Shown here: positions 19,016 through 27,670 of the stretch, in pieces
Layout: every line of letters begins with the position of its first letter
Numbering within the stretch: the first letter of the stretch is position 1
Source: Herbaspirillum autotrophicum
GTDB lineage: Bacteria > Pseudomonadota > Gammaproteobacteria > Burkholderiales > Burkholderiaceae_D
Direction of reading: 5' to 3'
Length of the DNA stretch: 64,000 nt
NCBI RefSeq assembly: GCF_001189915.1
Contig: NZ_LFLS01000026.1
Location: 1 to 64,000, forward strand
The notes under the pieces: generated by a model
The model's database searches: none
Seen by the model: only the letters and a program-made list of their open reading frames with translations
What the model was told of the DNA's origin: nothing
Position numbers and translations under genes: made by a program

Positions 19016-20278
19016 TTAATCAGTGTTAAGCGCTGCCTGCAGGCGGAAGCCGAAAAAAGTCAGGTCGTCGCGCCGTCGCTGCTGACCCTGATAGCGCTTT
19101 TGTTCTTCCATGATCTTTTTCCCCAGTGCCGGCATCGGCATATGCCGGTGTGCCAGCAGTGCCTGGCGCAGGCGCTGATTGCCGAAGGCAATGTTCTTCG
19201 GGCCGCCGATCTGGTCGATGATGCCGTCGGTGGCGATCAGCACGATGGCGTCCTCGGTCAATTGCACGCAGCGATTGGTCCATTGCATGTGGTCCGGGGT
19301 GTCGACGTAGCCGACGCCGGTGCGTTCGCCATTGAATGTCTGTACTTCGGCGCTGTCGGGCAGCAAGGTCAGCAAGGCCATCTTGGCGCTGGCGCAGGTG
19401 AGCTGGCGGGAGGCGGTATCGAACCAGAAGAAGCAGGCGTCCATGCCGTCGTCTGATTCCGACAGTTGTTCTGCGGTGGCGTGTTGTCCAAGCACCTGCT
19501 TCATGCTGCGGTTGACTTCGCCCATGACCAGCGCCGGATCACGCGGGCCGTGCAGTTCCAGCGCTTGCTTGATCGAGGATGAGGCAATCAGCGTCAGGAA
19601 GGCGCCCGGGACGCCATGGCCGGTACAGTCAGCTACCGCTGCAAACCAGCCGTCGGCAAAACATTCGAGGTGGTAAAAGTCGCCGCCCACCACATCGCGC
19701 GGCTCCCATATCAGGCAGGCATCGCTGAGGGCTTGCGACATGGCCGTGCGCGAAGCGCTCAGCATGGCGCGCTGGATGACGCTGGCGTAGTCGATGCTTT
19801 GCATGACCTGGCGGTTTTTCTCGGCTTGCAGGGCTACCAGCATGCGCATCAGTTCGAGGCCCGACCCGAGGCCGGCAAACTTGCCCTGATTCACGATCAG
19901 GAAGCCATCGGCCAGGGTTTTGTCACCTGATTCGACTGCCAGTGCGCCGAGCGTTTCTATCGGCGTATCGGCTTCGACAATCAGCGGGTCTTTATCCATG
20001 AACGCGATGCAACTCTTTTTCTCGTACAACTCGCGATGGTAGGGCCTGGACATTTGCGACATGAAAATATTGCGGCTGATCAGCCCGATCGGCTGGTCGT
20101 TTTCCAGCACCGGCAGGCTGATCAGTTCGCGATGTCGACCGAACACTTCCAGCACCCTGGCATTGTTTTCGTCAAAGGTGATGACCGGGACGCTGACCGC
20201 CAGCGCGTGCGCCGTCGGCTGCTGCAGATGGCGGCCCATCACAGGGGTAAGACTGAAATCCGTGTGCGCTTGGTTCAT
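19016..20278 (-). CDS. siaA: SiaA-like PP2C phosphatase with N-terminal CBS pair
   Basis: A 420-residue soluble protein. Residues about 20-145 form two CBS-like repeats (HRELISLPVLENDQPIGLIS, then a second with DGFLIVNQGKFAGLGSG). A short helix leads to a SpoIIE/PP2C phosphatase (about 165-415) with metal-binding Asp residues in EPRDVVGGDFYH, VADCTGHGVPG, ATDGIIDQ and RRDDLTFF. It should dephosphorylate SiaC. Known SiaA proteins have a membrane and HAMP sensor instead; none is seen here. ATG 20278 follows a GGGG ribosome site; the upstream TTG at 20311 is less likely. A TAGAAT at 20311-20316 may be its -10. Confidence 0.83.
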   Translation of the reverse strand: MNQAHTDFSLTPVMGRHLQQPTAHALAVSVPVITFDENNARVLEVFGRHRELISLPVLENDQPIGLISRNIFMSQMSRPYHRELYEKKSCIAFMDKDPLIVEADTPIETLGALAVESGDKTLADGFLIVNQGKFAGLGSGLELMRMLVALQAEKNRQVMQSIDYASVIQRAMLSASRTAMSQALSDACLIWEPRDVVGGDFYHLECFADGWFAAVADCTGHGVPGAFLTLIASSSIKQALELHGPRDPALVMGEVNRSMKQVLGQHATAEQLSESDDGMDACFFWFDTASRQLTCASAKMALLTLLPDSAEVQTFNGERTGVGYVDTPDHMQWTNRCVQLTEDAIVLIATDGIIDQIGGPKNIAFGNQRLRQALLAHRHMPMPALGKKIMEEQKRYQGQQRRRDDLTFFGFRLQAALNTD

Positions 20279-20590
20279 GCCCCGGCTGAAAAGGTAATGT
20301 TTAACCCGCAATTCTAGTCAGCTTGTGTGACCGCGCTGTGACGCTCGCCGGCGATGGCCAGCGGTGCGTGCGAAAGCAGGGTGGTGCCGGTATGTTTCCC
20401 GACCGCCGGCTCCGGTAGGTCCGATACGACATTGTGGGCTGGCGGGAGTGTAGGGAAGTATTTTGACGCGCAGATGACGTGAATGCCGGTGGCAATGGCG
20501 GCGCTGAAAAAATGCAGAGGGTTGCACTGGACGAGGTATTGCGGGTGGCGAACGAGCGTGATCAATAACGCATCTGAAGCAAAATCTGTT

Positions 20591-21510
20591 TTGTAATCAA
20601 TGACATAAGCCGGATGAGCACATGTTATCCACAAGCCTGCCCACAAAATCCGGGGATAAGTGGCTGCCGCAGGCGGCGCTTGCCCCCGCTTCATTTCGCG
20701 TGCAGAGGAAGAATTTTGTTTGCAATCAACGACATAGCCGGGATGCCAACATCTTATCCACAAGCCTGCCAACAAAATCCGGGGATAAGTCGGCATCGGG
20801 CAAGATGCCGGCACCGGTTTTCATGTCATGTGCAAGAAGATAATCCTGTTGTTAATCAAGGACATAAGTCAGATGCAAACACCTTATCCACAAGGCTGCC
20901 AACAAAATCCGTGGATAAGTTCATTGCTGCAAGGTATCCGCAGGCGGCATTTTTCCTTTTTGAGAGCAGTGCAACAATCTGCCGTGAAATCAAGGGGATA
21001 GGCCGGATGCCAACATCTTATCCACAAGTCTGCCAACAAAATCGGGGGATAAGTCGGTGTGGATAACGCTACGCCGCCGGTGTGCACTTTCCCGAACTGC
21101 GCACCGGGGTCGTTTGTGATGCGGGAGGTTGCGGTCAGCCGGTGTTTCCTGCTTTTGGTGCAGAGCAAGAATATGCTTTGCAATCAAGGGCATAGATCAG
21201 ATGCCAACATCTTGTCCACAAGCCTGTGAACAAAAAACGGGGATAAGTCGGTGACCGCAGACAAGGGCTGCTGCCATGCATTTCACGTGCAACGCAATAA
21301 TCTGCTTTGTAATCAACGATATAGTCTGGATGTGAACATCTTATCCACAAGCCTGCCAACAAAATCCGGGGATAAGTCGGCGCTGCCGGGATGAGATTGC
21401 GCGTCTGGTTTCACTTTGAGAGCAAGATCGCAATTGTCTTTGCGATCAATGACATAGGTCGGATGCCAACATCTTATCCACAAGCCTGTGAACAAAAAGC
21501 GGGGATAAGT
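20591..21510. repeat. Seven-copy interspersed repeat with DnaA-box-like cores
   Basis: Seven degenerate copies of a unit of about 70 bp. In every copy a TTATCCACA core (starts 20625, 20754, 20884, 21018, 21212 as TTGTCCACA, 21341, 21474) lies exactly 27 bp before a GGGGATAAGT or GTGGATAAGT arm (20652, 20781, 20911, 21045, 21239, 21368, 21501). CTTATCC and GGATAAG can pair as a 7-bp stem. Copies recur every 129-134 bp, with one gap of 194. TTATCCACA equals the DnaA-box consensus; an extra reverse box lies at 21058-21066. Open frames on both strands here simply follow the repeat and are not taken as genes. Confidence 0.85.
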
Positions 21511-21625
21511 TGGTGCGCTTGCGTGGAGCTCGGGAGAGGGGCGGTGGATAAGCGCCGCAGCGCCGCAATAAAAGAGGCAGGGCAACGGTCCGGGCAAGGA
21601 CCGGCCCGCTTATCCGCGCGCGCAT

Positions 21626-21655
21626 AAAAAAACCGCCGGCAGGGTATGCCGGCGG
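21626..21655 (-). terminator. Terminator of leuA
   Basis: On the minus strand, an 8-bp GC stem (CCGCCGGC / GCCGGCGG, plus-strand 21633-21655) with 7-nt loop is followed by seven T. It lies 35 bp after the leuA stop. Confidence 0.88.
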
Positions 21656-21689
21656 CGGTACGGATGGGACGCTGGTAAGCGAATCCGGA

Positions 21690-23393
21690 TCAGGCAGCTT
21701 GCGCGGTTGGCGCGGCGGCTTGATTGACGCTTTGGTCAATCGCGATCTGGCGATTGATGGCGCTTAATACGGCTTTGAACGAGGCGGTGACGATGTTGGC
21801 ATCGATGCCGACACCGAAGCCGGTCGGCGCTTCATTGAGGCGCAGTTCGATGTAGCTGGCGGCTTGTGCATTGGCGCCGGCGCCGATCGAGTGTTCGTGG
21901 AAGTCCATCAGCTTGATGTCGAGTTGCAGCGCATTGACGAAGGCATCAATCGGACCGTTGCCGGTGCCGCGCAGGGTCACTGGCTTGCCATCGCGGTTGA
22001 TGTCGACTTCGATCTTGATCGATTGCTCGTGGGCGGTATCTTCACTCATGCGATGGGCACGATAGGCATACGGCGCCTGACGTTCCAGATACTCATGCTT
22101 GAAGATGGCGTGGATGTCGGCGGCGGCGATTTCCTTGCCGCTGGCATCGGCTTCACGCTGGATCGCGCGGCTGAATTCGATTTGCAGGCGACGCGGCAAG
22201 GACAGGCCATATTCCTGTTCCAGCAAGTACGCCATGCCGCCTTTGCCGGACTGGCTGTTGACGCGGATCACGGCATCGTAGCTGCGGCCCAGATCGGCCG
22301 GGTCGATTGGCAGGTAAGGCACTTCCCAGATGGCGTCGGCTTTCTGTACCGCGAGACCCTTCTTGATGGCGTCCTGATGCGAACCGGAGAAGGCAGTGAA
22401 GACCAGATCACCGACATACGGATGACGCGGATGGACCGGAATCTGGTTGCATTCTTCGACGCACTTGCGGATCGAATCGATATCGGAAAAGTCGAGGCCG
22501 GGATGCACGCCCTGGGTATACAGATTCAGGCCGAGCGTGACCAGATCGACGTTGCCGGTGCGTTCGCCGTTGCCGAACAGACAGCCTTCGACGCGCTCGG
22601 CGCCAGCCATCACCGCCAGTTCGGCGGAGGCGACGGCGGTGCCGCGGTCATTGTGCGGGTGTACCGAAATGATGGCGTGGCTGCGTTGCTTGAGGTTGCG
22701 GTGCATCCATTCGATCTGGTCGGCGTACACGTTGGGTGTGCTGCATTCGACGGTCGATGGCAAATTCAGAATCACCTTGCGGGTCGGCGATGCCCCCCAG
22801 GTTTCACAGACGGCGTCGCAGATGTCGCGCGAGAAATCGAGTTCGGTGGTGCTGAACGATTCCGGCGAGTATTCATAGCGCCATGCGGTTTCCGGACGGG
22901 CATCGGTCAGTTCCTTGACCAGGCGGGTGCCGCTGACGGCGATTTCCTTGATCTGATCGCGGCTCATGTTGAACACGATCTTGCGGAATGCCGGTGCCAC
23001 CGAATTGTAAAGATGGACGATGGCTTGCTTGGCACCTTGCAGCGAGTCGATGGTACGGCGGATCAGTTCTTCGCGCGACTGCGTCAGTACGATGATGGTG
23101 ACGTCGTCAGGAATGCGGTTTTCTTCGATCAGCTTGCGCACGAAGTCGAAATCGGTTTGCGAGGCGGAAGGGAAGCCGACTTCAATTTCCTTGAGACCGA
23201 TTTGCAGCAGCATGTCGAAGAAGCGCAATTTGCGTTCCGGGCTCATCGGTTCGATCAGGGCCTGGTTGCCGTCGCGCAAGTCGGTGCTCATCCACATTGG
23301 TGGCTTGGAAATGAACTGATTGGGCCAGGTACGGTCGGACAAGTCGATTGTCGGGAAGGCGCGGTATTTTGTTGCCGGGTTGCTTAACATCAT
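21690..23393 (-). CDS. leuA: 2-isopropylmalate synthase
   Basis: A 567-residue enzyme of the LeuA type 2 group. The TIM barrel has [11 protein letters not shown] (metal-binding Asp), [13 protein letters not shown], and the HPHNDRGTA metal-binding His pair; a C-terminal regulatory LeuA dimer domain (about 430-560, with [12 protein letters not shown]) would bind leucine. It condenses acetyl-CoA with 2-oxoisovalerate, the first committed step of leucine synthesis, in the cytoplasm. Start is ATG 23393 or the next ATG at 23390, after AGAGG. It stands alone, with its own terminator. Confidence 0.95.
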   Translation of the reverse strand: MMLSNPATKYRAFPTIDLSDRTWPNQFISKPPMWMSTDLRDGNQALIEPMSPERKLRFFDMLLQIGLKEIEVGFPSASQTDFDFVRKLIEENRIPDDVTIIVLTQSREELIRRTIDSLQGAKQAIVHLYNSVAPAFRKIVFNMSRDQIKEIAVSGTRLVKELTDARPETAWRYEYSPESFSTTELDFSRDICDAVCETWGASPTRKVILNLPSTVECSTPNVYADQIEWMHRNLKQRSHAIISVHPHNDRGTAVASAELAVMAGAERVEGCLFGNGERTGNVDLVTLGLNLYTQGVHPGLDFSDIDSIRKCVEECNQIPVHPRHPYVGDLVFTAFSGSHQDAIKKGLAVQKADAIWEVPYLPIDPADLGRSYDAVIRVNSQSGKGGMAYLLEQEYGLSLPRRLQIEFSRAIQREADASGKEIAAADIHAIFKHEYLERQAPYAYRAHRMSEDTAHEQSIKIEVDINRDGKPVTLRGTGNGPIDAFVNALQLDIKLMDFHEHSIGAGANAQAASYIELRLNEAPTGFGVGIDANIVTASFKAVLSAINRQIAIDQSVNQAAAPTAQAA

Positions 23394-23956
23394 CGTAAAC
23401 CTCTGCTCTGTAAAATTGTAAATTCAGTACTGTGTCTTTCAGTCAATCTTGTGGCGCGAAGGCTGCCTGACTGCCACTAACGCAAGGCCAGGCAACCGAT
23501 CGGTAGTTTTAGCAGTGCAGCTTGCAACAGCGCCAATGCACGCGCGGCAGCGGTCACGGCGTGCAACACGCGGGACACGGCATCGGCGGAGATTGACTTG
23601 AAATGCATGAACGGCTTTTCAGAAAATGGATTCGGTTTTAACTTTGCTGCATTTACCGGTTGCGTGGATTGCGCCACGGTCGGATTCGGATAAATGCCAG
23701 CCTGGACCTGCAGGGGAAACTTGGATCAGCGCGCGGCTGGTAGTAGCGACACCAGTTGCAACGCTAGCAGGGCGCCAGCGATGTGCAATAGTGATAGGGA
23801 GAAATGTGGTGCGGAAGTCATTGGGCAACTTTAGAAGATTGGCGCGGTCATTGTCAAGTCTTATCTGGCCGCCGCGACAAAATCTTTGCGCCGGGCGTAG
23901 GTAAGCCGTGGCGCTGTTGTTATGTTGTTAGAATTCTTTTTTTCATCCCGATTGCC
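23394..23956. other. Region between leuA and pqiA
   Basis: A 563-bp divergent interval that must hold the promoters of leuA (minus) and pqiA (plus). The one thing seen is a short minus-strand frame (ATG 23608, ending 23477) rich in leucine codons near its end, a possible leader peptide for leuA, but with a weak ribosome site and no clear terminator after it. No T-box or other riboswitch was recognised. Confidence 0.3.
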
Positions 23957-24583
23957 ATGATGCATGAACGACCCGATCTGATCGTCTGCGAAGAATGCGA
24001 TGCGGTGTACAGCAAACCGGTACTGCGGGAGCGCGAGATCGCCCGCTGTCAGCGTTGCGGCGCCGAGCTCGAACGCGATACCGGACGCCAGGTGGAACGT
24101 CTGCTGCCATTGACGGTAGCCAGCCTCATCATGTTCGTGATTGCCAACTGTTTTCCGATTGTCGAGATCGAATTGCAGGGCCTGACCAGCCAGACCACCC
24201 TGATGGGCGCGGTGGTTTCGCTGAGCCGCGACGGCATGTCGCTGGTGGCGGTGCTGGTCCTGGCGACCACCATCTTGTTTCCTCTGGTGCAACTTTTCGT
24301 GCTGTTGTATCTGCTGGCGCCCGGTGCGCGCCGCAGCGACCCGCCCGGCTTCAAACCGTTGTTGCGATTGTTGCAACTGGTGCGGCCGTGGGGCATGGTC
24401 GAAGTCTTCCTGCTGGGAGTGCTGGTGGCGCTGGTAAAACTGTCCAATATGGCAACAGTCTTGCCCGGCGTTGCATTGTGGGCGTTCGCGGCGCTGACCA
24501 TTCTGCTGACGGTGGTGGTGTCATTCAATCCGCGCTATCTGTGGCGCACACTGATTGATGCCGAACAGGAGCGGATTTCATGA
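23957..24583 (+). CDS. pqiA: PqiA family membrane protein (first half)
   Basis: A 208-residue inner-membrane protein matching one half of PqiA. A zinc-ribbon-like start (CEECDAVYSKPVL, then CQRCGAELER) precedes four hydrophobic helices, the first with VIANCFPIVEIELQG. PqiA works with the MCE protein PqiB in moving lipids between the inner and outer membranes and in envelope stress. ATG 23957 (or 23960) was chosen; a longer frame upstream lacks family likeness. It overlaps the next gene by 4 nt. In E. coli, PqiA is one longer protein, so here it is split into two genes. Confidence 0.85.
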   Translation: MMHERPDLIVCEECDAVYSKPVLREREIARCQRCGAELERDTGRQVERLLPLTVASLIMFVIANCFPIVEIELQGLTSQTTLMGAVVSLSRDGMSLVAVLVLATTILFPLVQLFVLLYLLAPGARRSDPPGFKPLLRLLQLVRPWGMVEVFLLGVLVALVKLSNMATVLPGVALWAFAALTILLTVVVSFNPRYLWRTLIDAEQERIS

Positions 24584-25305
24584 GCAGCGACGGCCTGAAC
24601 GATCACGGCAGCCAACGCCCCGGCGCTGCCAGCGCGGCGGCATTCAGCGCGGCCGATGACGATGACGACGAGGTGTCGCCGGTCGCCGTCCACACCGCCG
24701 CCGAAGTGGGCGTGATCGGCTGCCATCGTTGCGGAACGGTCTGGCAGGATGCGCAGCGCGGTGATCGCTGCGCGGTGTGTCATAGTCGCCTCCATGTACG
24801 CAAGGCGGACAGCCTCAATCGCACCTGGGCCTTTCTGATTGCGGCTTGCATCATGTATATCCCGGCCAATCTGATGCCGGTCATGATCACCAGTACCTTG
24901 CTCGATGAGCAGCGCGACACCATCATGAGCGGCATCATCTATTTCTGGGTTTCCGGCTCGTGGGAGCTGGCGATCATTGTCTTCATTGCCAGTTTTCTGG
25001 TGCCCTTGTTCAAGCTGGTGTCGCTGATCTTGCTGGCCGTGATGGCGCGCCGGCGCAGTCGCTGGCGGCGCTTTCAGCGTGCGCGGCTGTTCCGCCTGGT
25101 GGAAGCCATCGGGCGCTGGTCGATGCTGGATGTGTTCGTGGTATCGCTGCTGGCCGGACTGGTGCAGATTGAAGGTTTTGCAAAAATAACGGCCGGGGTC
25201 GGTGTTGCGGCATTCGGCTCGGTGGTGGTGTTGACCATGCTGGCGTCGCTCAGTTTCGATGCGCGCCTGACCTGGGATGATGTGGAAAAGGAAAATGATG
25301 ACTGA
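24580..25305 (+). CDS. pqiA: PqiA family membrane protein (second half)
   Basis: A 241-residue protein with an acidic disordered N-terminus (about 1-45, with DDDDDE), a zinc-ribbon (CHRCGTVWQ, CAVCHSRLHVR) and four membrane helices (ACIMYIPANLMPVMI and others), so it matches the second PqiA repeat. It probably pairs with the first-half protein encoded just before it (ATGA overlap). The PqiB gene begins inside its last codons. The GC and codon use agree with the host. Confidence 0.85.
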   Translation: MSSDGLNDHGSQRPGAASAAAFSAADDDDDEVSPVAVHTAAEVGVIGCHRCGTVWQDAQRGDRCAVCHSRLHVRKADSLNRTWAFLIAACIMYIPANLMPVMITSTLLDEQRDTIMSGIIYFWVSGSWELAIIVFIASFLVPLFKLVSLILLAVMARRRSRWRRFQRARLFRLVEAIGRWSMLDVFVVSLLAGLVQIEGFAKITAGVGVAAFGSVVVLTMLASLSFDARLTWDDVEKENDD

Positions 25306-26914
25306 ACAAAACGAAACTCCTTTGCCGGAACCCAGGCGGGCCAAGGCGCGCAATTGGTTGCCGTCGCTGGTATGGCTGATCCCGATTGTGGCGGCGGTGG
25401 TGGGGTTGACGCTGGTGGTCAAGATCCTGGTTGAGCGCGGCCCGCAAATTTCCATTGTGCTGAGTTCGGCGGAAGGCCTGGAAGCCGGCAAGACCAAGGT
25501 CAAGTACAAGGATGTCGATATCGGCGTGGTACAGGCGATCTCGCTGAGCCAGGATCTGTCGCACGTCAAGGCCAGCGTGCAACTGACCAAGGAAGCCGAG
25601 AAATTTACCGCTGCCGATACCCGCTTCTGGGTGGTGCGTCCGCGCGTTGCGGCCTCCGGCGTGTCGGGCTTGAGCACCTTGTTGTCGGGCGCCTACATCG
25701 GTGCCGACGCCGGCAAGTCGGAAGAAACCAAGAAGGAATTCAACGGCCTGGAAGTGCCGCCGATCATCACCGGTGATTCCTCCGGCAAACAGTTTGTGCT
25801 GCATGCGGCGGATCTCGGCTCGCTCGATATCGGCTCGCCGGTGTATTACCGTCGCATCAAGGTGGGGCAGCTGGCGGCTTATGATCTGGATAAAGATGGC
25901 CGCGGCGTGACCTTGCGGATTTTCGTCAATGCGCCGTATGACAAGTTCATCGGCATGAACAGCCGCTTCTGGCACGCCAGTGGTTTCGACATGCAACTCA
26001 ATGCCAGCGGCTTCAAATTGCACACGCAATCGCTGGCGACGGTGGTGCTCGGCGGTATCGCGTTTGCCGCACCGGACGACGATACCGGCACGATTGCCAA
26101 GGAAAATACCAGCTTCAAGCTGGCCGCCGACGAAGGTGAAGCGCTCAAGGCGCCGGACGGTCAGCCGCAAACGGTGCTGATGTATTTCAATCAATCCTTG
26201 CGCGGCCTGACACCGGGCGCGACGGTGGACTTCCGTGGCGTGGTGCTGGGTGAAGTGAAATCAATCGGCATCGAATACGATCCCAAGACCCGTGAATTCC
26301 TGATGCCGGTGGTGGTGCAGTTGTATCCCGAACGGCTGGGGCGCACCTTCAGTCTGGAAAATCAGCAGTCACGGTATACCGCCGGCCAGCGCCTGCGATA
26401 CATGGTGGCGCATGGCTTCCGGGCGCAGTTGCGGACCGGCAACCTGCTGACCGGACAGGTGTATGTGGCGCTCGATTTCTTCCCGAAAGCGGCGCCGGTG
26501 CAGATCGATCTGGACAAGCTCCCGTTTGAATTCCCGACCGTGCCGAACAGTCTTGATGAAATCCAGTCGCAGATTGCGGAAATTTCACGCAAGCTGAGCA
26601 AGGTGCCGTTCGATCAGATCGGCACCGATCTGCAAAAGACGTTGGGTACGCTGAACAAGACGCTGACCAGCGCCGAGCAATTGACACAGCGTCTGAACAA
26701 TGATGTGGCGCCGGAAATCATGGCCGCCATGAAGGACGCACGCAAGACCCTCAATGCAGCCGAAAACACGCTGTCGGGCGACGCGCCATTGCAGCAGGAT
26801 ATCCGTCAGACCATGCAGGAACTGACACGCACGGCAGCCTCGATCCGGGTGCTGACCGATTATCTGCAACAACATCCGGAAGCATTGATCCGCGGTAAAC
26901 AGGAGGGCAATTGA
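25295..26914 (+). CDS. pqiB: PqiB, MCE-domain intermembrane transport protein
   Basis: A 539-residue protein with one N-terminal membrane anchor (LPSLVWLIPIVAAVVGLTLVV) and three MCE/MlaD domains in the periplasm (about 40-130, 155-220 and 280-390), followed by a long helical C-terminal region (about 420-535) of the sort that stacks into a needle. PqiB hexamers form a tunnel for lipids across the periplasm. The start is ATG 25295 (or 25298), after AAAGGAAA, overlapping the end of the second pqiA gene. Its stop overlaps the pqiC start. Confidence 0.92.
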   Translation: MMTEQNETPLPEPRRAKARNWLPSLVWLIPIVAAVVGLTLVVKILVERGPQISIVLSSAEGLEAGKTKVKYKDVDIGVVQAISLSQDLSHVKASVQLTKEAEKFTAADTRFWVVRPRVAASGVSGLSTLLSGAYIGADAGKSEETKKEFNGLEVPPIITGDSSGKQFVLHAADLGSLDIGSPVYYRRIKVGQLAAYDLDKDGRGVTLRIFVNAPYDKFIGMNSRFWHASGFDMQLNASGFKLHTQSLATVVLGGIAFAAPDDDTGTIAKENTSFKLAADEGEALKAPDGQPQTVLMYFNQSLRGLTPGATVDFRGVVLGEVKSIGIEYDPKTREFLMPVVVQLYPERLGRTFSLENQQSRYTAGQRLRYMVAHGFRAQLRTGNLLTGQVYVALDFFPKAAPVQIDLDKLPFEFPTVPNSLDEIQSQIAEISRKLSKVPFDQIGTDLQKTLGTLNKTLTSAEQLTQRLNNDVAPEIMAAMKDARKTLNAAENTLSGDAPLQQDIRQTMQELTRTAASIRVLTDYLQQHPEALIRGKQEGN

Positions 26915-27537
26915 TGCGCTTGCAATCATCTTATTTTTCGGCGGCGGTGCTGGCGGTGCTGCTGACCGCATGCGGGACCACCGGTCCGACACGTTTCTAT
27001 ACGCTGGCGGGGCCGGTGGCGGCTACTGCCACTGCGCCGGCGTCACAGCCGGCCCGGCAGCGGTTGTTGATCGAGGTGTTGCCGGTCAGTGTGCCGGAGC
27101 GACTGGCGCGACCGCAGATCGTGGTGCGTACCGACGATGCGCGGGTCGATATTCTGGAGCAGGACCGCTGGTCGGCACCGCTCAATAACGAATTGCGCGA
27201 CGCACTGGCGAGCGGTATTGCCAACCGGCTCGGCGCCATCGACGTCACCCGCAGCGGGCGTCCGGCCAATCAGCCGGCGTACCGGATTGCAGTGGAGTTG
27301 CGACAACTGGATGCGGTTCGCAATGGCAACGTGCAGGCCGGATTTTCCTGGACCATTACGCGTACCGATGATGCCCGCACTGCCACTTGCAGCCTGACGC
27401 TGGTGGAGCCGGTCAGCGGCGGCGGTGTCGATGCGCTGGTGCTGGGCATGCGCAAGGCAGTGGACCGCGCGGTGGAGGCAATTGCTGCCAATGTGGTGCG
27501 CGTGCAGGATGGCAAGAGCGGCGGCTGCAGTACCTGA
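26914..27537 (+). CDS. pqiC: PqiC, outer-membrane lipoprotein
   Basis: A 207-residue lipoprotein of the PqiC/DUF330 (ABC_trans_aux) family. The signal ends in a lipobox, LLTACGTT, with Cys at about residue 20; the mature part starts TRFYTLAGPV and has VSVPERLARPQIVVR and the family WSAPLNNELRDALA. PqiC anchors the PqiB tunnel at the outer membrane. AGGAGGG stands 7 nt before ATG 26914, and the stop of pqiB overlaps it (TGATG). It is the last gene of the operon, ended by the terminator at 27592. Confidence 0.9.
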   Translation: MRLQSSYFSAAVLAVLLTACGTTGPTRFYTLAGPVAATATAPASQPARQRLLIEVLPVSVPERLARPQIVVRTDDARVDILEQDRWSAPLNNELRDALASGIANRLGAIDVTRSGRPANQPAYRIAVELRQLDAVRNGNVQAGFSWTITRTDDARTATCSLTLVEPVSGGGVDALVLGMRKAVDRAVEAIAANVVRVQDGKSGGCST

Positions 27538-27591
27538 ATCAACCGGAGCAGTGCAACCGGCGTGCGCCGTTTGCACTGGCATCGTCCATGA

Positions 27592-27627
27592 AAAATGCCG
27601 CTTCAGTTTGCACTGAAGCGGCATTTT
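27592..27627. terminator. Bidirectional rho-independent terminator
   Basis: Perfect 16-bp arms (AAAATGCCGCTTCAGT at 27592-27607, complement at 27612-27627) with a TTGC loop, placed between the convergent pqiC and helicase genes. Confidence 0.88.
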
Positions 27628-27670
27628 CATTGTTCACTGTTGTCGTACTGCGCAACAGGAAGAGCCGGAA

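Noticed and set aside
20591-21510. CRISPR array
   Set aside because: Unit length (about 70 bp), 129-134 bp period, degenerate copies and absence of cas genes do not fit.
20591-21510. Integron attC array
   Set aside because: No gene cassettes between units and no intI; the inverted arms do not show the attC core sites.
20314-21597. Several overlapping open frames of 60-166 codons on both strands
   Set aside because: They are created by the repeat array, which lacks stops in several frames; they share the same repeated peptide, have no ribosome sites and no family likeness.
21864-23387. 507-codon plus-strand frame opposite leuA
   Set aside because: Shadow of the GC-rich leuA gene; leuA is certain by motifs on the other strand.
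23394-23476. T-box or riboswitch before leuA
   Set aside because: No T-box sequence or terminator/antiterminator pair could be found by eye.
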